NCBI GenBank assembly: GCA_001750925.1
Contig: MAXH01000192.1
Span: 1-34,944, forward strand
Length of the DNA: 34,944 bases
Source of the DNA: Desulfobulbaceae bacterium S3730MH12
GTDB lineage: Bacteria > Desulfobacterota > Desulfobulbia > Desulfobulbales > Desulfocapsaceae
Direction: 5' to 3'
Shown: positions 1 through 8,493 of the stretch, one piece after another
Position numbering within the stretch: the first letter of the stretch is position 1
Layout of the letters: each line of letters begins with the position of its first letter
Made by a program: the position numbers and the translations under genes
The notes under the pieces: generated by a model
What the model saw: only the letters and a program-made list of their open reading frames with translations
Database searches by the model: none
Told to the model about the DNA's origin: nothing

Positions 1-236
1 TCAAAAGTTCCCTGGCTGAACACATTGTCAACAGTGGACACACTTACACCACGTCCAACCTGTGAAATTCCGCTGGAACTACTAATCGAACTTGACAAAA
101 GGTCTGAAAAAACGGTACGGGATCCTTTGAATCCTATAGTATTGGTATTGGCAAGGTTATTCCCTATAACGCTCATTGCCTGTCCGTTGGTCTTTAGTCC
201 GCTGACTCCACTGTACAATGCACTTGATATTCCCAT
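1..236 (-). CDS. flgE: Flagellar hook protein FlgE, N-terminal part (cut by window edge)
   Basis: The reading frame starts MGISSALYSGVSGLK and continues with NNLANTNTIGFKGSR. This is the N-terminal rod/hook signature shared by FlgE, FlgF and FlgG, in which the N-terminal helix packs in the axial core of the hook. The start ATG is preceded by a strong GGAAGGGGG ribosome site. Only about 78 residues are visible; the rest lies to the left of the window. It is the last visible gene of the flagellar operon, directly after flgD (its assembly scaffold), which supports FlgE rather than another rod protein. Identity as FlgE rests on that context plus the N-terminal motif, since the diagnostic C-terminal half is not in view. 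Confidence 0.9.
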   Translation of the reverse strand, partial: MGISSALYSGVSGLKTNGQAMSVIGNNLANTNTIGFKGSRTVFSDLLSSSISSSSGISQVGRGVSVSTVDNVFSQGTF

Positions 237-299
237 TATTTCCCCCTTCCTCTAAGAGCCAGATGTTTAAATCCACCCATATCGATTAATCCACTGTTT

Positions 300-320
300 A
301 TAGTTTTATTACCACGCCAT
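300..320 (-). repeat. Probable degenerate end of the dispersed palindromic repeat
   Basis: Immediately after the flgD stop codon the minus strand reads TGATGGCGTGGTAATAAAAC. This resembles the conserved left end (GATGGCGTCGTAAAAAGTC) of the repeat copies at 2999-3158, 15962-16052 and 19547-19628. Only this end is recognisable; the rest of the flgD-flgE gap is unlike the family. It is called on position (abutting a stop codon, same orientation) and partial sequence match, so it could be chance. Confidence 0.3.
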
Positions 321-322
321 CA

Positions 323-1102
323 TTATTCAATTATTTCATTAACATCTTCAGCAAGACCAGCTACTGTTTCCAATGTTTCCTCACCGTTCTCCCAATCTTC
401 ATTGCTATGAGTCTCACCTGTTCTGGTGCCGGGATTGTAAACACCCAGGATCTCATTAAAATTAATATCCCCTGCGTGAGTTATTAGAATCCCACCTGAT
501 TCACCTTCAAGGTCAACCCCGGTTACCTCAGATCTGATTATCGGGGCTGCAGCGACACTTTCACCATCGGTTGCTTTGGCACTGATAATGATTTCATATT
601 TACCTACAGGTGCCGGAGTCCCATTTTCGGTTAGACCGTCCCAGGTAATAAAATGATTACCTTTTGTTAACTCGATGCCATGTAAAGTAGTAATTGTAGA
701 TCCATTTTGCTGCAGGGAAAGCGTTACCTCTGAAGCAGGACCATCAAGCTGGTAACCAATTTCCTGGGGCTCTCCGGAAAAATTGAAATTGCCGCTATGA
801 TACGCAACCTCTTTTCCTATTGTATTAAGAGTAGAAAGTTTGTCGGATCCTGCATTTGAAGCGACCAGATTATCCATGCTTTCATTTAAGGTAAATAACT
901 GCTCCAGTGAGCTGAACTGTGCCAATTGAGCTGTAAATTCTGTGGGATCATCGGGGTTAAGAGGATCCTGGTTCTGTAACTGAGTGACAAGAAGGGTGAG
1001 GAAATCGTCTTTCCCCATACTGGTTTTACTGGCTGATTCATCTTTTATACCAGCCGCTGCCACAGTGTTTGCCTGTCCCAGTGCTTCTATATAGCTGCTC
1101 AT
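323..1102 (-). CDS. flgD: Flagellar hook assembly scaffold FlgD
   Basis: FlgD caps the growing hook and is needed for polymerisation of FlgE; it is later replaced by the hook-filament junction. The N-terminal third carries the family signature DDFLTLLVTQLQNQDPLNP followed by FTAQLAQFSSLEQL (about residues 32-70). The C-terminal part has the beta-rich FlgD Ig-like region with a conserved pattern around TWDGLTENGTPAPVGKYEI. Length (259 aa) is close to the usual 220-260. The start ATG has a GAGGAG ribosome site. It sits between fliK, whose product controls hook length, and flgE. The acidic C-terminal tail (ENGEETLETVAGLAEDVNEIIE region) is longer than in enteric FlgD. Confidence 0.95.
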   Translation of the reverse strand: MSSYIEALGQANTVAAAGIKDESASKTSMGKDDFLTLLVTQLQNQDPLNPDDPTEFTAQLAQFSSLEQLFTLNESMDNLVASNAGSDKLSTLNTIGKEVAYHSGNFNFSGEPQEIGYQLDGPASEVTLSLQQNGSTITTLHGIELTKGNHFITWDGLTENGTPAPVGKYEIIISAKATDGESVAAAPIIRSEVTGVDLEGESGGILITHAGDINFNEILGVYNPGTRTGETHSNEDWENGEETLETVAGLAEDVNEIIE

Positions 1103-1118
1103 TGTAAACTCCTCAAAT

Positions 1119-2465
1119 CTAGACTTTTATATTAACACCGGTTTTCCAACCAATTGTTTCTTCAACTGCATCCTCCAGCACCATATTGAAACTATTTGGC
1201 TCTTTAACCTCCCGGACTGTCGGAGTGTAATTATTCCGGTCGGCAAGGTGCTGTTCAAAGAGGTTGAAATCGGTGATAGAATCAGATTGGGTGGTGACCA
1301 GGATTTCTTCGATAGTAAAGCCTTGCTCTGTTAGAGAATTCCTGAGTTTAGGCAGGTTTCGTTCGACTATTTCCTGGATCTGCAGACTTTGAGCAAGGAC
1401 ATTTGCCTTAATAGACCCCTCTTTTACAGTAAGGTCAATTTGCAGCTCTCCAAGTTCAGCCGGATGGAGCCTCAGGGTAAGCCTGGTATCGTTCTGCTGT
1501 TTAAAAACCTGAAATCGTTCAACCACTTGGTGCATAATATCTTCTTCATAGACAATATTACCGGAAGATAAAATAATCGACTTACCGCTGTTTTGTGCGT
1601 GACTGCCGGAAACGTCCTGCAGGAGTGTAGAAACTTGCTGAAAACCGGCTGCCTGCTCCGTAGAAAGAGAAGAATTTGACTGCAGATGGGCTGAGAATTG
1701 TTGACTGTTAGTGCCATTCTGCTGTTCACTGTTCGTTGTATTCGAACTGTTGTTACCATGTTCTCTGGTGTTGATTTTAGCATCAAGATACTGGGCCAGT
1801 GCATCCTGTCGCAGGGTCTGTGTTTTATGGCCTGTTTTTTCAAAGATTATATGCGGCTCACGCATTTGACCGGAGAATCTTCCTGAATTGTCTCCTGCCA
1901 GTCCACCGGAAAATCCGTTGACCGCACCCTGGATGGAAACTGTGCCGGTTTCGCTGCTGTTGTGAATTATCTGCTGCAGTTGCCTGAGTATGCCATCGTT
2001 TCCAGTCAGAGGAGCCGGCTGGATGGTATTTCCCTGATTGTCAGTAAACGCAATATTAATTTTAAAAGGTGTATCACCACGGTGTGCAGGAGATTGCGAT
2101 AAAGAGGACGAAATTTTTGCGTCTGTAGTGGTGAGTTCTGTACGCAATTGTTTGAGATGATCTGGAATTTTTGCGCCATTGGCCTGTTGATTCCAATTTG
2201 GATCACCGTTCTTAAATTGAGATGCTGAATTTCCTACTGGTGTATTAGAAGAGAAAACGTTTGAGCCTGGAGTGGTACCAGGAGTATCATCTGAATAGGG
2301 ATCAATTTGAGTTGATTCGTCGGAAGAAGTGTTACTGGGAACTTGTGATTCTCCACCAACGGCATTTTCTAAATGAGGACTAAATGAGGTTTGGTTATTG
2401 CTTGAGGGTGGGGCTCCGGGGGGAGGTGGTTTTGGTGCTGTCTGGACAATCGCTATTTGGGTCAT
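1119..2465 (-). CDS. fliK: Flagellar hook-length control protein FliK
   Basis: FliK is an exported molecular ruler that measures hook length and switches the export gate (FlhB) to late substrates. The first ~300 residues are low-complexity, rich in Ser, Asn, Gln, Pro and Gly, as typical of the ruler part. The C-terminal ~110 residues match the Flg_hook domain: LTLRLHPAELGELQIDL, then a predicted helix with LPKLRNSLTEQGFTIEE. I place the start at the ATG at 2465, which has a purine-rich GAGTG upstream. A GTG nine bases further upstream (2474) is possible and would overlap the preceding stop codon. Length of about 448 aa is usual for the family. Confidence 0.9.
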   Translation of the reverse strand: MTQIAIVQTAPKPPPPGAPPSSNNQTSFSPHLENAVGGESQVPSNTSSDESTQIDPYSDDTPGTTPGSNVFSSNTPVGNSASQFKNGDPNWNQQANGAKIPDHLKQLRTELTTTDAKISSSLSQSPAHRGDTPFKINIAFTDNQGNTIQPAPLTGNDGILRQLQQIIHNSSETGTVSIQGAVNGFSGGLAGDNSGRFSGQMREPHIIFEKTGHKTQTLRQDALAQYLDAKINTREHGNNSSNTTNSEQQNGTNSQQFSAHLQSNSSLSTEQAAGFQQVSTLLQDVSGSHAQNSGKSIILSSGNIVYEEDIMHQVVERFQVFKQQNDTRLTLRLHPAELGELQIDLTVKEGSIKANVLAQSLQIQEIVERNLPKLRNSLTEQGFTIEEILVTTQSDSITDFNLFEQHLADRNNYTPTVREVKEPNSFNMVLEDAVEETIGWKTGVNIKV

Positions 2466-2470
2466 TGTTT

Positions 2471-2998
2471 TCACTCAAGTTGTATCGTTGAAAAAGTAGT
2501 GCTCAGCTGCGCTGCTTTTTTATTTGAAATCTGATCCAGTATTTTCGCGGCAGCTTTAACTCTCATGTTAGCTAGTAGATCTGCTGCAAGTTGCTGATCA
2601 AGTCCGGTGAGTGCCAGGGATGCTCTCTCCGGAGTCATTTTTTCATATATAGACGCTAACCCTTTGAGCCGTTTTTTTTCTTCTGCTGATTTTGCTGTAA
2701 GAAGTATTTCAATTTTATTTTGAAGTTTCCTGAGTTCTTCAAGCTTATTATCAATTTCAGCTAGTTTCTTATCGACAACATCCCCAAGGGTCTTTAGCTC
2801 CTTTTTTTTCATAACCATTTCTTCCTGTTCTTTACGAATACTTGCTCTTTCCAGGCTGACGACATGGTGCAGCCTTCTTTCCTCTACCGATGAGTATTCT
2901 GCCGCTGCAGGCTGATCGGCAGCATGAAGTGTGGCGCAAGTAGAAAGAAGCAGAGTTGTTGAGGCAAAAATAACGACTGTTTTAGTGAGTATGTTCAT
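2471..2998 (-). CDS. MotE-like periplasmic flagellar protein (MgtE N-type domain)
   Basis: This is a 175-aa secreted protein. It begins with a signal peptide (residues ~1-25, LTKTVVIFASTTLLLS followed by ATLHA), has a long charged coiled coil (about residues 40-115, KKELKTLGDVVDKKLAEID), and ends in a short helical domain with YEKMTPERASLALTGLD and AAKILDQIS. That pattern is characteristic of MgtE-N/MotE-type proteins found in flagellar operons between fliJ and fliK. In Sinorhizobium, MotE is a periplasmic chaperone of a motility protein; here the role is inferred from context. An upstream in-frame extension to 3124 exists but runs through the palindromic repeat at 2999-3158, so I reject it. 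The chosen ATG directly abuts that repeat and has no visible Shine-Dalgarno sequence, so translation may depend on coupling or RNA structure. Confidence 0.75.
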   Translation of the reverse strand: MNILTKTVVIFASTTLLLSTCATLHAADQPAAAEYSSVEERRLHHVVSLERASIRKEQEEMVMKKKELKTLGDVVDKKLAEIDNKLEELRKLQNKIEILLTAKSAEEKKRLKGLASIYEKMTPERASLALTGLDQQLAADLLANMRVKAAAKILDQISNKKAAQLSTTFSTIQLE

Positions 2999-3158
2999 AG
3001 TTGACAAGTTCGTAAAAATTTCAGTTTCAATGGATAAGTAAAAAACTTCATATTGGAGGCGTGCAACTTTTCTATTGTTACTGCGTACATACGGTACGTA
3101 GTAACAATAGAAAAGATGTAACAACGAACAAGATGAAGACTTTTTACGACGCCATCAT
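2999..3158 (-). repeat. Dispersed palindromic repeat, fullest copy (A), with 22-bp central hairpin
   Basis: It lies between fliJ and the motE-like gene, in operon orientation, starting five bases after the fliJ stop and ending at the motE-like ATG. Left end: GATGGCGTCGTAAAAAGTC. Right end: TTTTTACGAACTTGTCAA. The centre (3067-3115) is an inverted repeat with 22-base arms starting CTTTTCTATTGTTACT, a 5-nt loop and a single G.U wobble. Outside the hairpin the two halves also mirror each other (GTAAAAAGTCTTCAT versus GTAAAAAACTTCAT), so the whole unit is an imperfect palindrome. Its right 67 bases match copy B (15962-16052) at about nine positions in ten, and its left 38 bases match copy C (19547-19628). 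It encodes no protein. Confidence 0.85.
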
Positions 3159-3160
3159 AG

Positions 3161-3598
3161 TTAGATTCCAGCATCGTGTCTTATGGTCGCAATTTCATCG
3201 AGCATTGCGACCTCTTTTTTATCGAGGTATTTTTTCCATGCTCGATTCTGTTGATCTTTCAGGCTCGCCATAATTTGTCTGTTTTTGCTTTTTTCTATAA
3301 GATTCTCCTGCATTTTATTTCTGTTTTCAGATTTTTCATGCAGTTTTGTTTTAACACTATGAATATTCTTTTTAAGAAAGAGAATTCTATTCTCGAAATT
3401 AATTAGATCTAAAATCGAAATAGTTTCGTTCTGTAGCTGTTCAATTTCTTTTATAAGGGCGGCAAGATTCCTCCTGTCCTCATCCAGCTTCTGCTGGATT
3501 ATTTTCTCCTGCCGTTTAGCTTCAGCCAGCCGGTGAATGGCGATATCCTCCAATCGTTTTCTATAATCAAGGACAGTGTCAAGGTTGAACGGTTTCAT
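3161..3598 (-). CDS. fliJ: Flagellar export chaperone FliJ
   Basis: FliJ is the central stalk-like coiled coil of the flagellar export ATPase (the counterpart of the F-ATPase gamma subunit) and escorts chaperones. The 145-aa product is almost entirely heptad-patterned helix. It starts MKPFNLDTVLDYRKRLEDIA, the family's typical opening, and ends with a charged DKKEVAMLDEIATIRHD tail, consistent with conserved FliJ features. Length is typical (140-150 aa). It follows fliI with a 29-base gap, the standard order. Sequence conservation is always low in FliJ, so position next to fliI carries much of the weight. Confidence 0.88.
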   Translation of the reverse strand: MKPFNLDTVLDYRKRLEDIAIHRLAEAKRQEKIIQQKLDEDRRNLAALIKEIEQLQNETISILDLINFENRILFLKKNIHSVKTKLHEKSENRNKMQENLIEKSKNRQIMASLKDQQNRAWKKYLDKKEVAMLDEIATIRHDAGI

Positions 3599-3627
3599 AA
3601 AATGTCAATAATCGGGATGAAAAAGAT

Positions 3628-4983
3628 TTATAAAGGATCTGTTTCGCGCCTGTTTTTTTTCGGGGGTTTCTCATCTTTTCTGTTACCCAGCAAGTTTCCT
3701 AACTGATTGAGACCATCTTTTATTGAAGTGGTTTCATTATAATCCTGTTTTAAGAAATCATTTATCGAGTCAATTCTGCTGATTGCATAGTCAATCTTCA
3801 GGTTGGAGTCTTTTGCGTAGGCACCGATATTGATGAGATCCTCAGCATCTGCATAGGTCGCAAGAACCTCTCTGGCTTTCCCTGCAAGTTCCTGATGACG
3901 GGGGGTGATGATATTCCGCATTACACGGCTGGTTGAATTGATAACATCAATTGCAGGAAAATGATTTTTGCCAGCGAGAGTTCTGGACAAAACGATGTGA
4001 CCGTCAAGAATCGAGCGTACAGAGTCTGCGACCGGTTCAGTGAGATCATCCCCATCAACAAGGACAGTATAAAGTCCGGTAATTGTCCCACGGTTTTTGA
4101 ATCTTCCAGCTCGTTCAAGTAGTTTGGGCAGGGTTGCAAAAACAGAAGGGGTGTATCCTTTGGTTGTTGGTGGTTCACCAACTGCCAACCCGATTTCACG
4201 CATCGCCATCGCAAAACGGGTAACAGAATCCATCATAAGGAGTACGTTTTTTCCCTGATTACTGAAAAATTCTGCAATGGCGGTGGCTACAAACGCGCCT
4301 CGCATACGAAGTAAAGGGGACTGATCAGAAGTTACAACAACAATGACGGAGCGGGCAAGTCCTTCCTTTCCCAGATCCCTTTCGATAAATTCTCTAACTT
4401 CTCTGCCCCGTTCGCCAATAAGGGCAATTACGTTAATGTCAGCCTTGGCATATTTCGCCATCATGCCCAGAAGTATACTTTTGCCAATACCTGACCCTGC
4501 CATAATTCCCATCCGTTGACCCATTCCGCAGGTAATAAGGCCATTTATCGCTCGAATTCCAAGGTCAAGAGGCTGGCTGATATTCTGTCTTTCCAGTGGG
4601 CCCGGAGGAAGGGAGTAGAGATCCTTGTCTTCCGTAAGGATTGGCACGGGTAATCCGTCCTGGGGGAGTTCCATTGCATCTATGACTCTGCCAAGCAGGT
4701 TATTACCTACCTTGATGCTGGCACTGTTTCTAATCACACGAATTAGACTTCCCGGACCAAGACCACGCAGGTCGCCAAGAGGCATAAGGAGGGCTTTGCC
4801 GTCCTTGAAACCTACTATTTCAGCATGGATATTTTCTCCATTATCCACCGGGGTAATCTGGCACAGTGACCCTATAGATGCATATGGGCAATACCCTTCG
4901 ATAACCAGGCCGACAATACGGGTGACTTTTCCCCATACTTTAATAGTTTCGAGGTCTTTAATATGTGAATCTTCTAATAGCAT
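3628..4983 (-). CDS. fliI: Flagellar export ATPase FliI
   Basis: FliI is the hexameric cytoplasmic ATPase that energises loading of substrates into the flagellar type III export gate. Visible motifs: Walker A GSGIGKS at residues 163-169, ALIGERGREVREFIE (P-loop ATPase beta-type signature), Walker B region VLLMMDSVTRFAMAMREIGL, and GEPPTTKGYTPSVFATLPKLLERAG, which is diagnostic of FliI/type III ATPases. Length 451 aa is standard. Gene order fliH-fliI-fliJ is canonical. The C-terminal tail is unusually basic and disordered (GNRKDEKPPKKNRRE). The 66-base gap to fliH contains a diverged repeat copy, and no clear Shine-Dalgarno sequence precedes the start. Confidence 0.97.
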   Translation of the reverse strand: MLLEDSHIKDLETIKVWGKVTRIVGLVIEGYCPYASIGSLCQITPVDNGENIHAEIVGFKDGKALLMPLGDLRGLGPGSLIRVIRNSASIKVGNNLLGRVIDAMELPQDGLPVPILTEDKDLYSLPPGPLERQNISQPLDLGIRAINGLITCGMGQRMGIMAGSGIGKSILLGMMAKYAKADINVIALIGERGREVREFIERDLGKEGLARSVIVVVTSDQSPLLRMRGAFVATAIAEFFSNQGKNVLLMMDSVTRFAMAMREIGLAVGEPPTTKGYTPSVFATLPKLLERAGRFKNRGTITGLYTVLVDGDDLTEPVADSVRSILDGHIVLSRTLAGKNHFPAIDVINSTSRVMRNIITPRHQELAGKAREVLATYADAEDLINIGAYAKDSNLKIDYAISRIDSINDFLKQDYNETTSIKDGLNQLGNLLGNRKDEKPPKKNRRETDPL

Positions 4984-4998
4984 GATTTTGATTGTATA

Positions 4999-5040
4999 CC
5001 GAATAGTACGGAGTTTTTTAAAATTCTTGGATAAGTACTG
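4999..5040 (-). repeat. Diverged partial copy (D) of the palindromic repeat
   Basis: On the minus strand the fliH-fliI gap reads CAGTACTTATCCAAGAA, then an A/T-rich stretch, then TCCGTACTATTCGG. This parallels copies E and F, which read TACTTATCCAGCGAGACTG followed by TCCGACTAGTCGG at the same spacing (within one base). The 10-base core TACTTATCCA is exact. It occupies the place where the fliI ribosome site would be expected. Confidence 0.45.
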
Positions 5041-5049
5041 AACATTCTC

Positions 5050-5784
5050 TTATGTTTTCTTTTTCAATTCTTCCCGGATCACGTCAAACTGGCTTGCAAT
5101 AGTAGCATCAATAGTACAGTTGTCGGATTCAATTTTTGCCCCACCTTTTTCAACAGTTGCATCCTTTTTGATCACAATATTGCTAAGACCGCTAAGGCCG
5201 GCTATGAGGTCGCTTGACCTTTCTGCTACCATGTCATAATCGTCAGGATTAATATAGACATAAAATTCATCTGATTTGACTGCTCGTTGCAGAGCTTCGT
5301 CGATCGTTGCAATAATTGTATTATTATCATCCCGTAATGAGTGCCTGACAATCCTTTCGGCAACCTCCATGGCAAATTTCTGTATTTCCCGGCTGCTGTT
5401 TGCAATGATAGTATCCCTAACCGTTTCAAGTTGTTCACAAATGGTGAGAAGAGATTTTCCTGCGGATTCGAAATCAGCTGATCGTTTTTCAAATCCCTTT
5501 TGAACTCCAGCCTCATATGCTTCTTCAAGTTTTTTTTCCACCTCTGAGATTTCAATGTATTTACCAGGGTCTACTGTATCATTGAAAGATCCATTTTCCT
5601 CCAGACCGGTATGAACCTTGTCGGAATCTGCTTTTTTGTCTTTACTGTCTTGTTGCGGTGAAATATCAGTAGAGGGTGCAGAGGTTGAAGATTCCACAAC
5701 CGGGACTGGTGGAACAGGAGTGACCTTAAGAATATCCTCAGGCTGGAAAGAGTCAGAATGCTTGAAATATTTAGACAAGTTCAT
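5050..5784 (-). CDS. fliH: Flagellar export stator protein FliH
   Basis: FliH dimers bind FliI and tether the ATPase to the C-ring, regulating its activity. The N-terminal ~80 residues are disordered and Pro/Ser/Asp rich. A helical segment follows with VEKKLEEAYEAGVQKGFEKRS, which has the Gly-spaced helix typical of FliH. The C-terminal domain (FAMEVAERIVRHSLRDD ... VKSDEFYVYINPDDYDMV ... KKDATVEKGGAKIESDNCTID) matches the FliH/V-ATPase E-subunit-like fold. I start at the ATG at 5784 (MNLSKYFKHSD), which overlaps the fliG stop by 14 bases and suggests translational coupling. An upstream in-frame ATG at 5826 would overlap fliG by 56 bases and is less likely. Confidence 0.9.
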   Translation of the reverse strand: MNLSKYFKHSDSFQPEDILKVTPVPPVPVVESSTSAPSTDISPQQDSKDKKADSDKVHTGLEENGSFNDTVDPGKYIEISEVEKKLEEAYEAGVQKGFEKRSADFESAGKSLLTICEQLETVRDTIIANSSREIQKFAMEVAERIVRHSLRDDNNTIIATIDEALQRAVKSDEFYVYINPDDYDMVAERSSDLIAGLSGLSNIVIKKDATVEKGGAKIESDNCTIDATIASQFDVIREELKKKT

Positions 5785-6775
5785 CACCGCCTCCAGGTCC
5801 AAGTACAAGTTTCCCTTCACTTTCAAGCTTCATGGCAATCTTGACTATGGCCTGTTGCATGAGTTCTACTTCGGAGAGGCGTACCGGACCCATGGCTTCA
5901 AGATCGTCTCTGATCATATCAGCTGCGCGGATGGACATGTTTGCAAAAATTTTCTCTTTCATCTGGTCGGAAGCGGTCTTGAGAGCTACAGTGAGAGAAT
6001 CGTTATTTACCTCTCTTAAAATCAACTGCAGTGATCTTCCATCAAGTGCCACAAGATTTTCAAAGGTGAACATCTTTTTCCTGATCTCGTCCGCCATGTC
6101 CGGGTCGGTCTCCTCCATCTTCTCAAGAATATCAGCATCGAGGTTGTTTTTCATATGGTTGAGGATTCCGACAACAGCATCAATACCACCTACTTTTTTA
6201 TGAGCTTTACCTGAAACGAGACCTATCTCCCTGTTTAATGCGTCTTCTATTCTGCTGATAACCTCGGGAGAGACCCGTTCAATTTTTGAAATGCGGTATG
6301 TTACATCGGTTCTTAATTCTTCAGGAAGGTGCGCGAGTATCTCACTGGCATGTTCAACATGCTGGGTGGAAAGAACGAGGGCTATGGTCTGCGGATGTTC
6401 ATGTTCCAGCAGGCCGGCCACCATGCGTGGGGCCATCAGAGATATAGTTTCCAAAGATCTTGATTCGGTAGCTGAAACAAATTGATCCATTAAAAAATCA
6501 GACCGTTGTTCCCCTGAAGTGGCAGCAATAGCTTTCTTTGCAAAATCTTCTCCCTTTACAAAAAGTCCTGCATACTGGTCTCGAGTTTCATGAAAGTTTG
6601 CAAATACTTTCTCCTTAATGTCGCTAGGTATATGGTTGATCATTCCCATGGTTCTGGTTACCTGTCGTACTTCCTCGTCGGATAATTCGTCAAAAATTTT
6701 TGATGCCGCCTCTTCTCCAAGGCAGATAAGCAAGACTGCTACCTTATTAAGTCCTGTCAATGTTTCAATTGCCAT
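5771..6775 (-). CDS. fliG: Flagellar motor switch protein FliG
   Basis: FliG forms the rotor ring that receives torque from the stator and binds FliF, FliM and MotA. The N domain begins MAIETLTGLNKVAVLLICLGEE. The middle domain has the EHPQ motif at residues 126-129 (FliM binding), followed by LSTQHVEHASEILAHLP. The C-terminal torque helix region reads FTFENLVALDGRSLQLILREV, with the conserved charged residues seen in E. coli FliG. Length 334 aa is normal. It begins three bases after the fliF stop and overlaps fliH at its end. The C-terminal extension after KIAMKLESEGKLVL is a short Gly-rich tail. Confidence 0.97.
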   Translation of the reverse strand: MAIETLTGLNKVAVLLICLGEEAASKIFDELSDEEVRQVTRTMGMINHIPSDIKEKVFANFHETRDQYAGLFVKGEDFAKKAIAATSGEQRSDFLMDQFVSATESRSLETISLMAPRMVAGLLEHEHPQTIALVLSTQHVEHASEILAHLPEELRTDVTYRISKIERVSPEVISRIEDALNREIGLVSGKAHKKVGGIDAVVGILNHMKNNLDADILEKMEETDPDMADEIRKKMFTFENLVALDGRSLQLILREVNNDSLTVALKTASDQMKEKIFANMSIRAADMIRDDLEAMGPVRLSEVELMQQAIVKIAMKLESEGKLVLGPGGGDELV

Positions 6776-6778
6776 CTG

Positions 6779-8398
6779 TTATCCTTCCTGTATCCAGTTT
6801 TTTATTATAAAGGCAGTGGGTACATGGTTCTGAAGCACCTCTCTTTTGAGCATTGTGATTGTTTCATCTACAGGTGGAAGAGGGACGATCTCTTCATCCT
6901 GAATTGTATTTTGTTCCTGTTCGAGTTGTTTTACTGTCTTATAATGATTCTGTACTTCGCCACGCATGGTTTTTATTACAGGCCTGACCAGTAGTAAATA
7001 GATCAGGAGAATACCAAGAAGAATCAACCCGTATTTTATAAAAGGGATATATTGGTAAATAAAATGAGGTGCCGGTTGTTCCGTTTCAGCTAAAGTTTTA
7101 TCGGTATCGATAAACGGCATAGACAATACGTTAATCATGTCTCCCCGTTCCTGAACAATACCAATTGCAGTACCAACCATGTTTTCAATAGATTTCAACT
7201 CTTCGGGTGTGAACGGGATGGTAGATACAGCATTGCCCTGGTTGTCCAGCTCCACCCGATCAGCAACCAGTACAGAAACTGAAAGATTTACAATGGAACC
7301 GACAGGATTAACAATTTTGCTTATGGTTTTGCTTATTTCATAATTGGTTATCTTCGAAGTACTGCTTGTCTGTGGAATTGGGTCTATCTCTTCCTGAAAA
7401 TTTCCATCAAGATTTGACTGTACTCCGGGAATCCCACCTGCAATTTGAGTACCGCTGCTCTCCTGATTCAATTGTTCACTTCTGATAACAGGTTCATCAG
7501 CATCGAATAGTTCTTCTGTTTTTTCAACTTTGGAAAAGTCAAGTGCGGCTGTCACTCTGACAACAGCGTGGTCACTACCCATTGTCTTATCCAGGAGGTC
7601 CTGGGCACGTGTCTCCAGCCTATGTTCCACTTCCTGCTGATAGGCCAGCATGTCAAGAGACATCAGATTATTTTTGTCAGATTTTTCCTGACCTTCAAGT
7701 ACTACTCCTCTGGAATCAATTACTTTGACATCTTTTGGCTCTAGCCCCATGACTGACCCGGCAACAAGGTGGACAACTCCCTGAACCTGACTCATATCAA
7801 GTTCTTTCCCGGGCTTAAGTGTAATAATTACTGAAGCAGTAGCCTTTTTTTGTTGATTCTTAAACAATCTTTTTTCAGGGAGTGCAAGGTGTACCCGAGC
7901 TGTCTCTACAGGGGCAAGTGAAGTTATTGTCCTGGAAAGTTCTCCTTGAAGAGCTCTGGTATGATTTACTTTCTGGACGAAATCTGTGAGAGCGAAACTC
8001 TGTTTGTCAAATATTTCAAATCCGACTCCGCCGCCGCTCGGCAACCCATTGGCTGCGAGATCCAATCTGGTCTGGTAGATCTGATCTGCTGACACCCATA
8101 TGTCACGACCCCCATTCTTTAATGAATAGGGTATTTTTTCTGCCTTCAGCGAATTTGCAACCAATGAAGCGTCATTTGTTGAGAGGTTGGCATACAGGAG
8201 TTGTTGATCTGCAACTCTGGCCTGAAAAATCAGGAAACCAAAAAGCAATATTGAGACGAACAGCACCACACCTGTAGCAATTTTCCTTGACAGCGGCCAT
8301 TCCTGAATAAGCGTGAAGAGATTTTTTCTTTCAGGTTGAACCATTGGAGGATCTGCAGTTTCAGTCGGTGCGGGAACTTTTTGTTCTTCAGCTTCCAT
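6779..8398 (-). CDS. fliF: Flagellar MS-ring protein FliF
   Basis: FliF builds the membrane MS-ring (and lower C-ring mount), the base on which the rest of the flagellum assembles. It has a cytoplasmic N-terminus, TM1 around residues 40-62 (KIATGVVLFVSILLFGFLIF), ring-building motif domains with ALQGELSRTITSLAPVETAR and RVHLALPEKRLF (YscJ/FliF signature), a low-complexity periplasmic loop (about 300-360), and TM2 near the C-terminus (YGLILLGILLIYLLLVRPVI). It ends with a FliG-binding tail. The ATG at 8398 is chosen because AAAGGAT precedes it at good spacing; the codon at 8416 has none. Length (539 aa) is typical. Confidence 0.97.
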   Translation of the reverse strand: MEAEEQKVPAPTETADPPMVQPERKNLFTLIQEWPLSRKIATGVVLFVSILLFGFLIFQARVADQQLLYANLSTNDASLVANSLKAEKIPYSLKNGGRDIWVSADQIYQTRLDLAANGLPSGGGVGFEIFDKQSFALTDFVQKVNHTRALQGELSRTITSLAPVETARVHLALPEKRLFKNQQKKATASVIITLKPGKELDMSQVQGVVHLVAGSVMGLEPKDVKVIDSRGVVLEGQEKSDKNNLMSLDMLAYQQEVEHRLETRAQDLLDKTMGSDHAVVRVTAALDFSKVEKTEELFDADEPVIRSEQLNQESSGTQIAGGIPGVQSNLDGNFQEEIDPIPQTSSTSKITNYEISKTISKIVNPVGSIVNLSVSVLVADRVELDNQGNAVSTIPFTPEELKSIENMVGTAIGIVQERGDMINVLSMPFIDTDKTLAETEQPAPHFIYQYIPFIKYGLILLGILLIYLLLVRPVIKTMRGEVQNHYKTVKQLEQEQNTIQDEEIVPLPPVDETITMLKREVLQNHVPTAFIIKNWIQEG

Positions 8399-8493
8399 GA
8401 ATAATCCTTTTTGCAAACAATATTAAAAATAAAGTACAGAGAGTTGCCTGAAAATCGGAGCAACAGAATAGATAAAGACTGTATGCCTAGCCA

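Noticed and set aside
3000-3124. N-terminal extension of the motE-like gene to 3124
   Set aside because: The extension translates the palindromic repeat and places the signal peptide internally; the start at 2998 gives a normal signal peptide.
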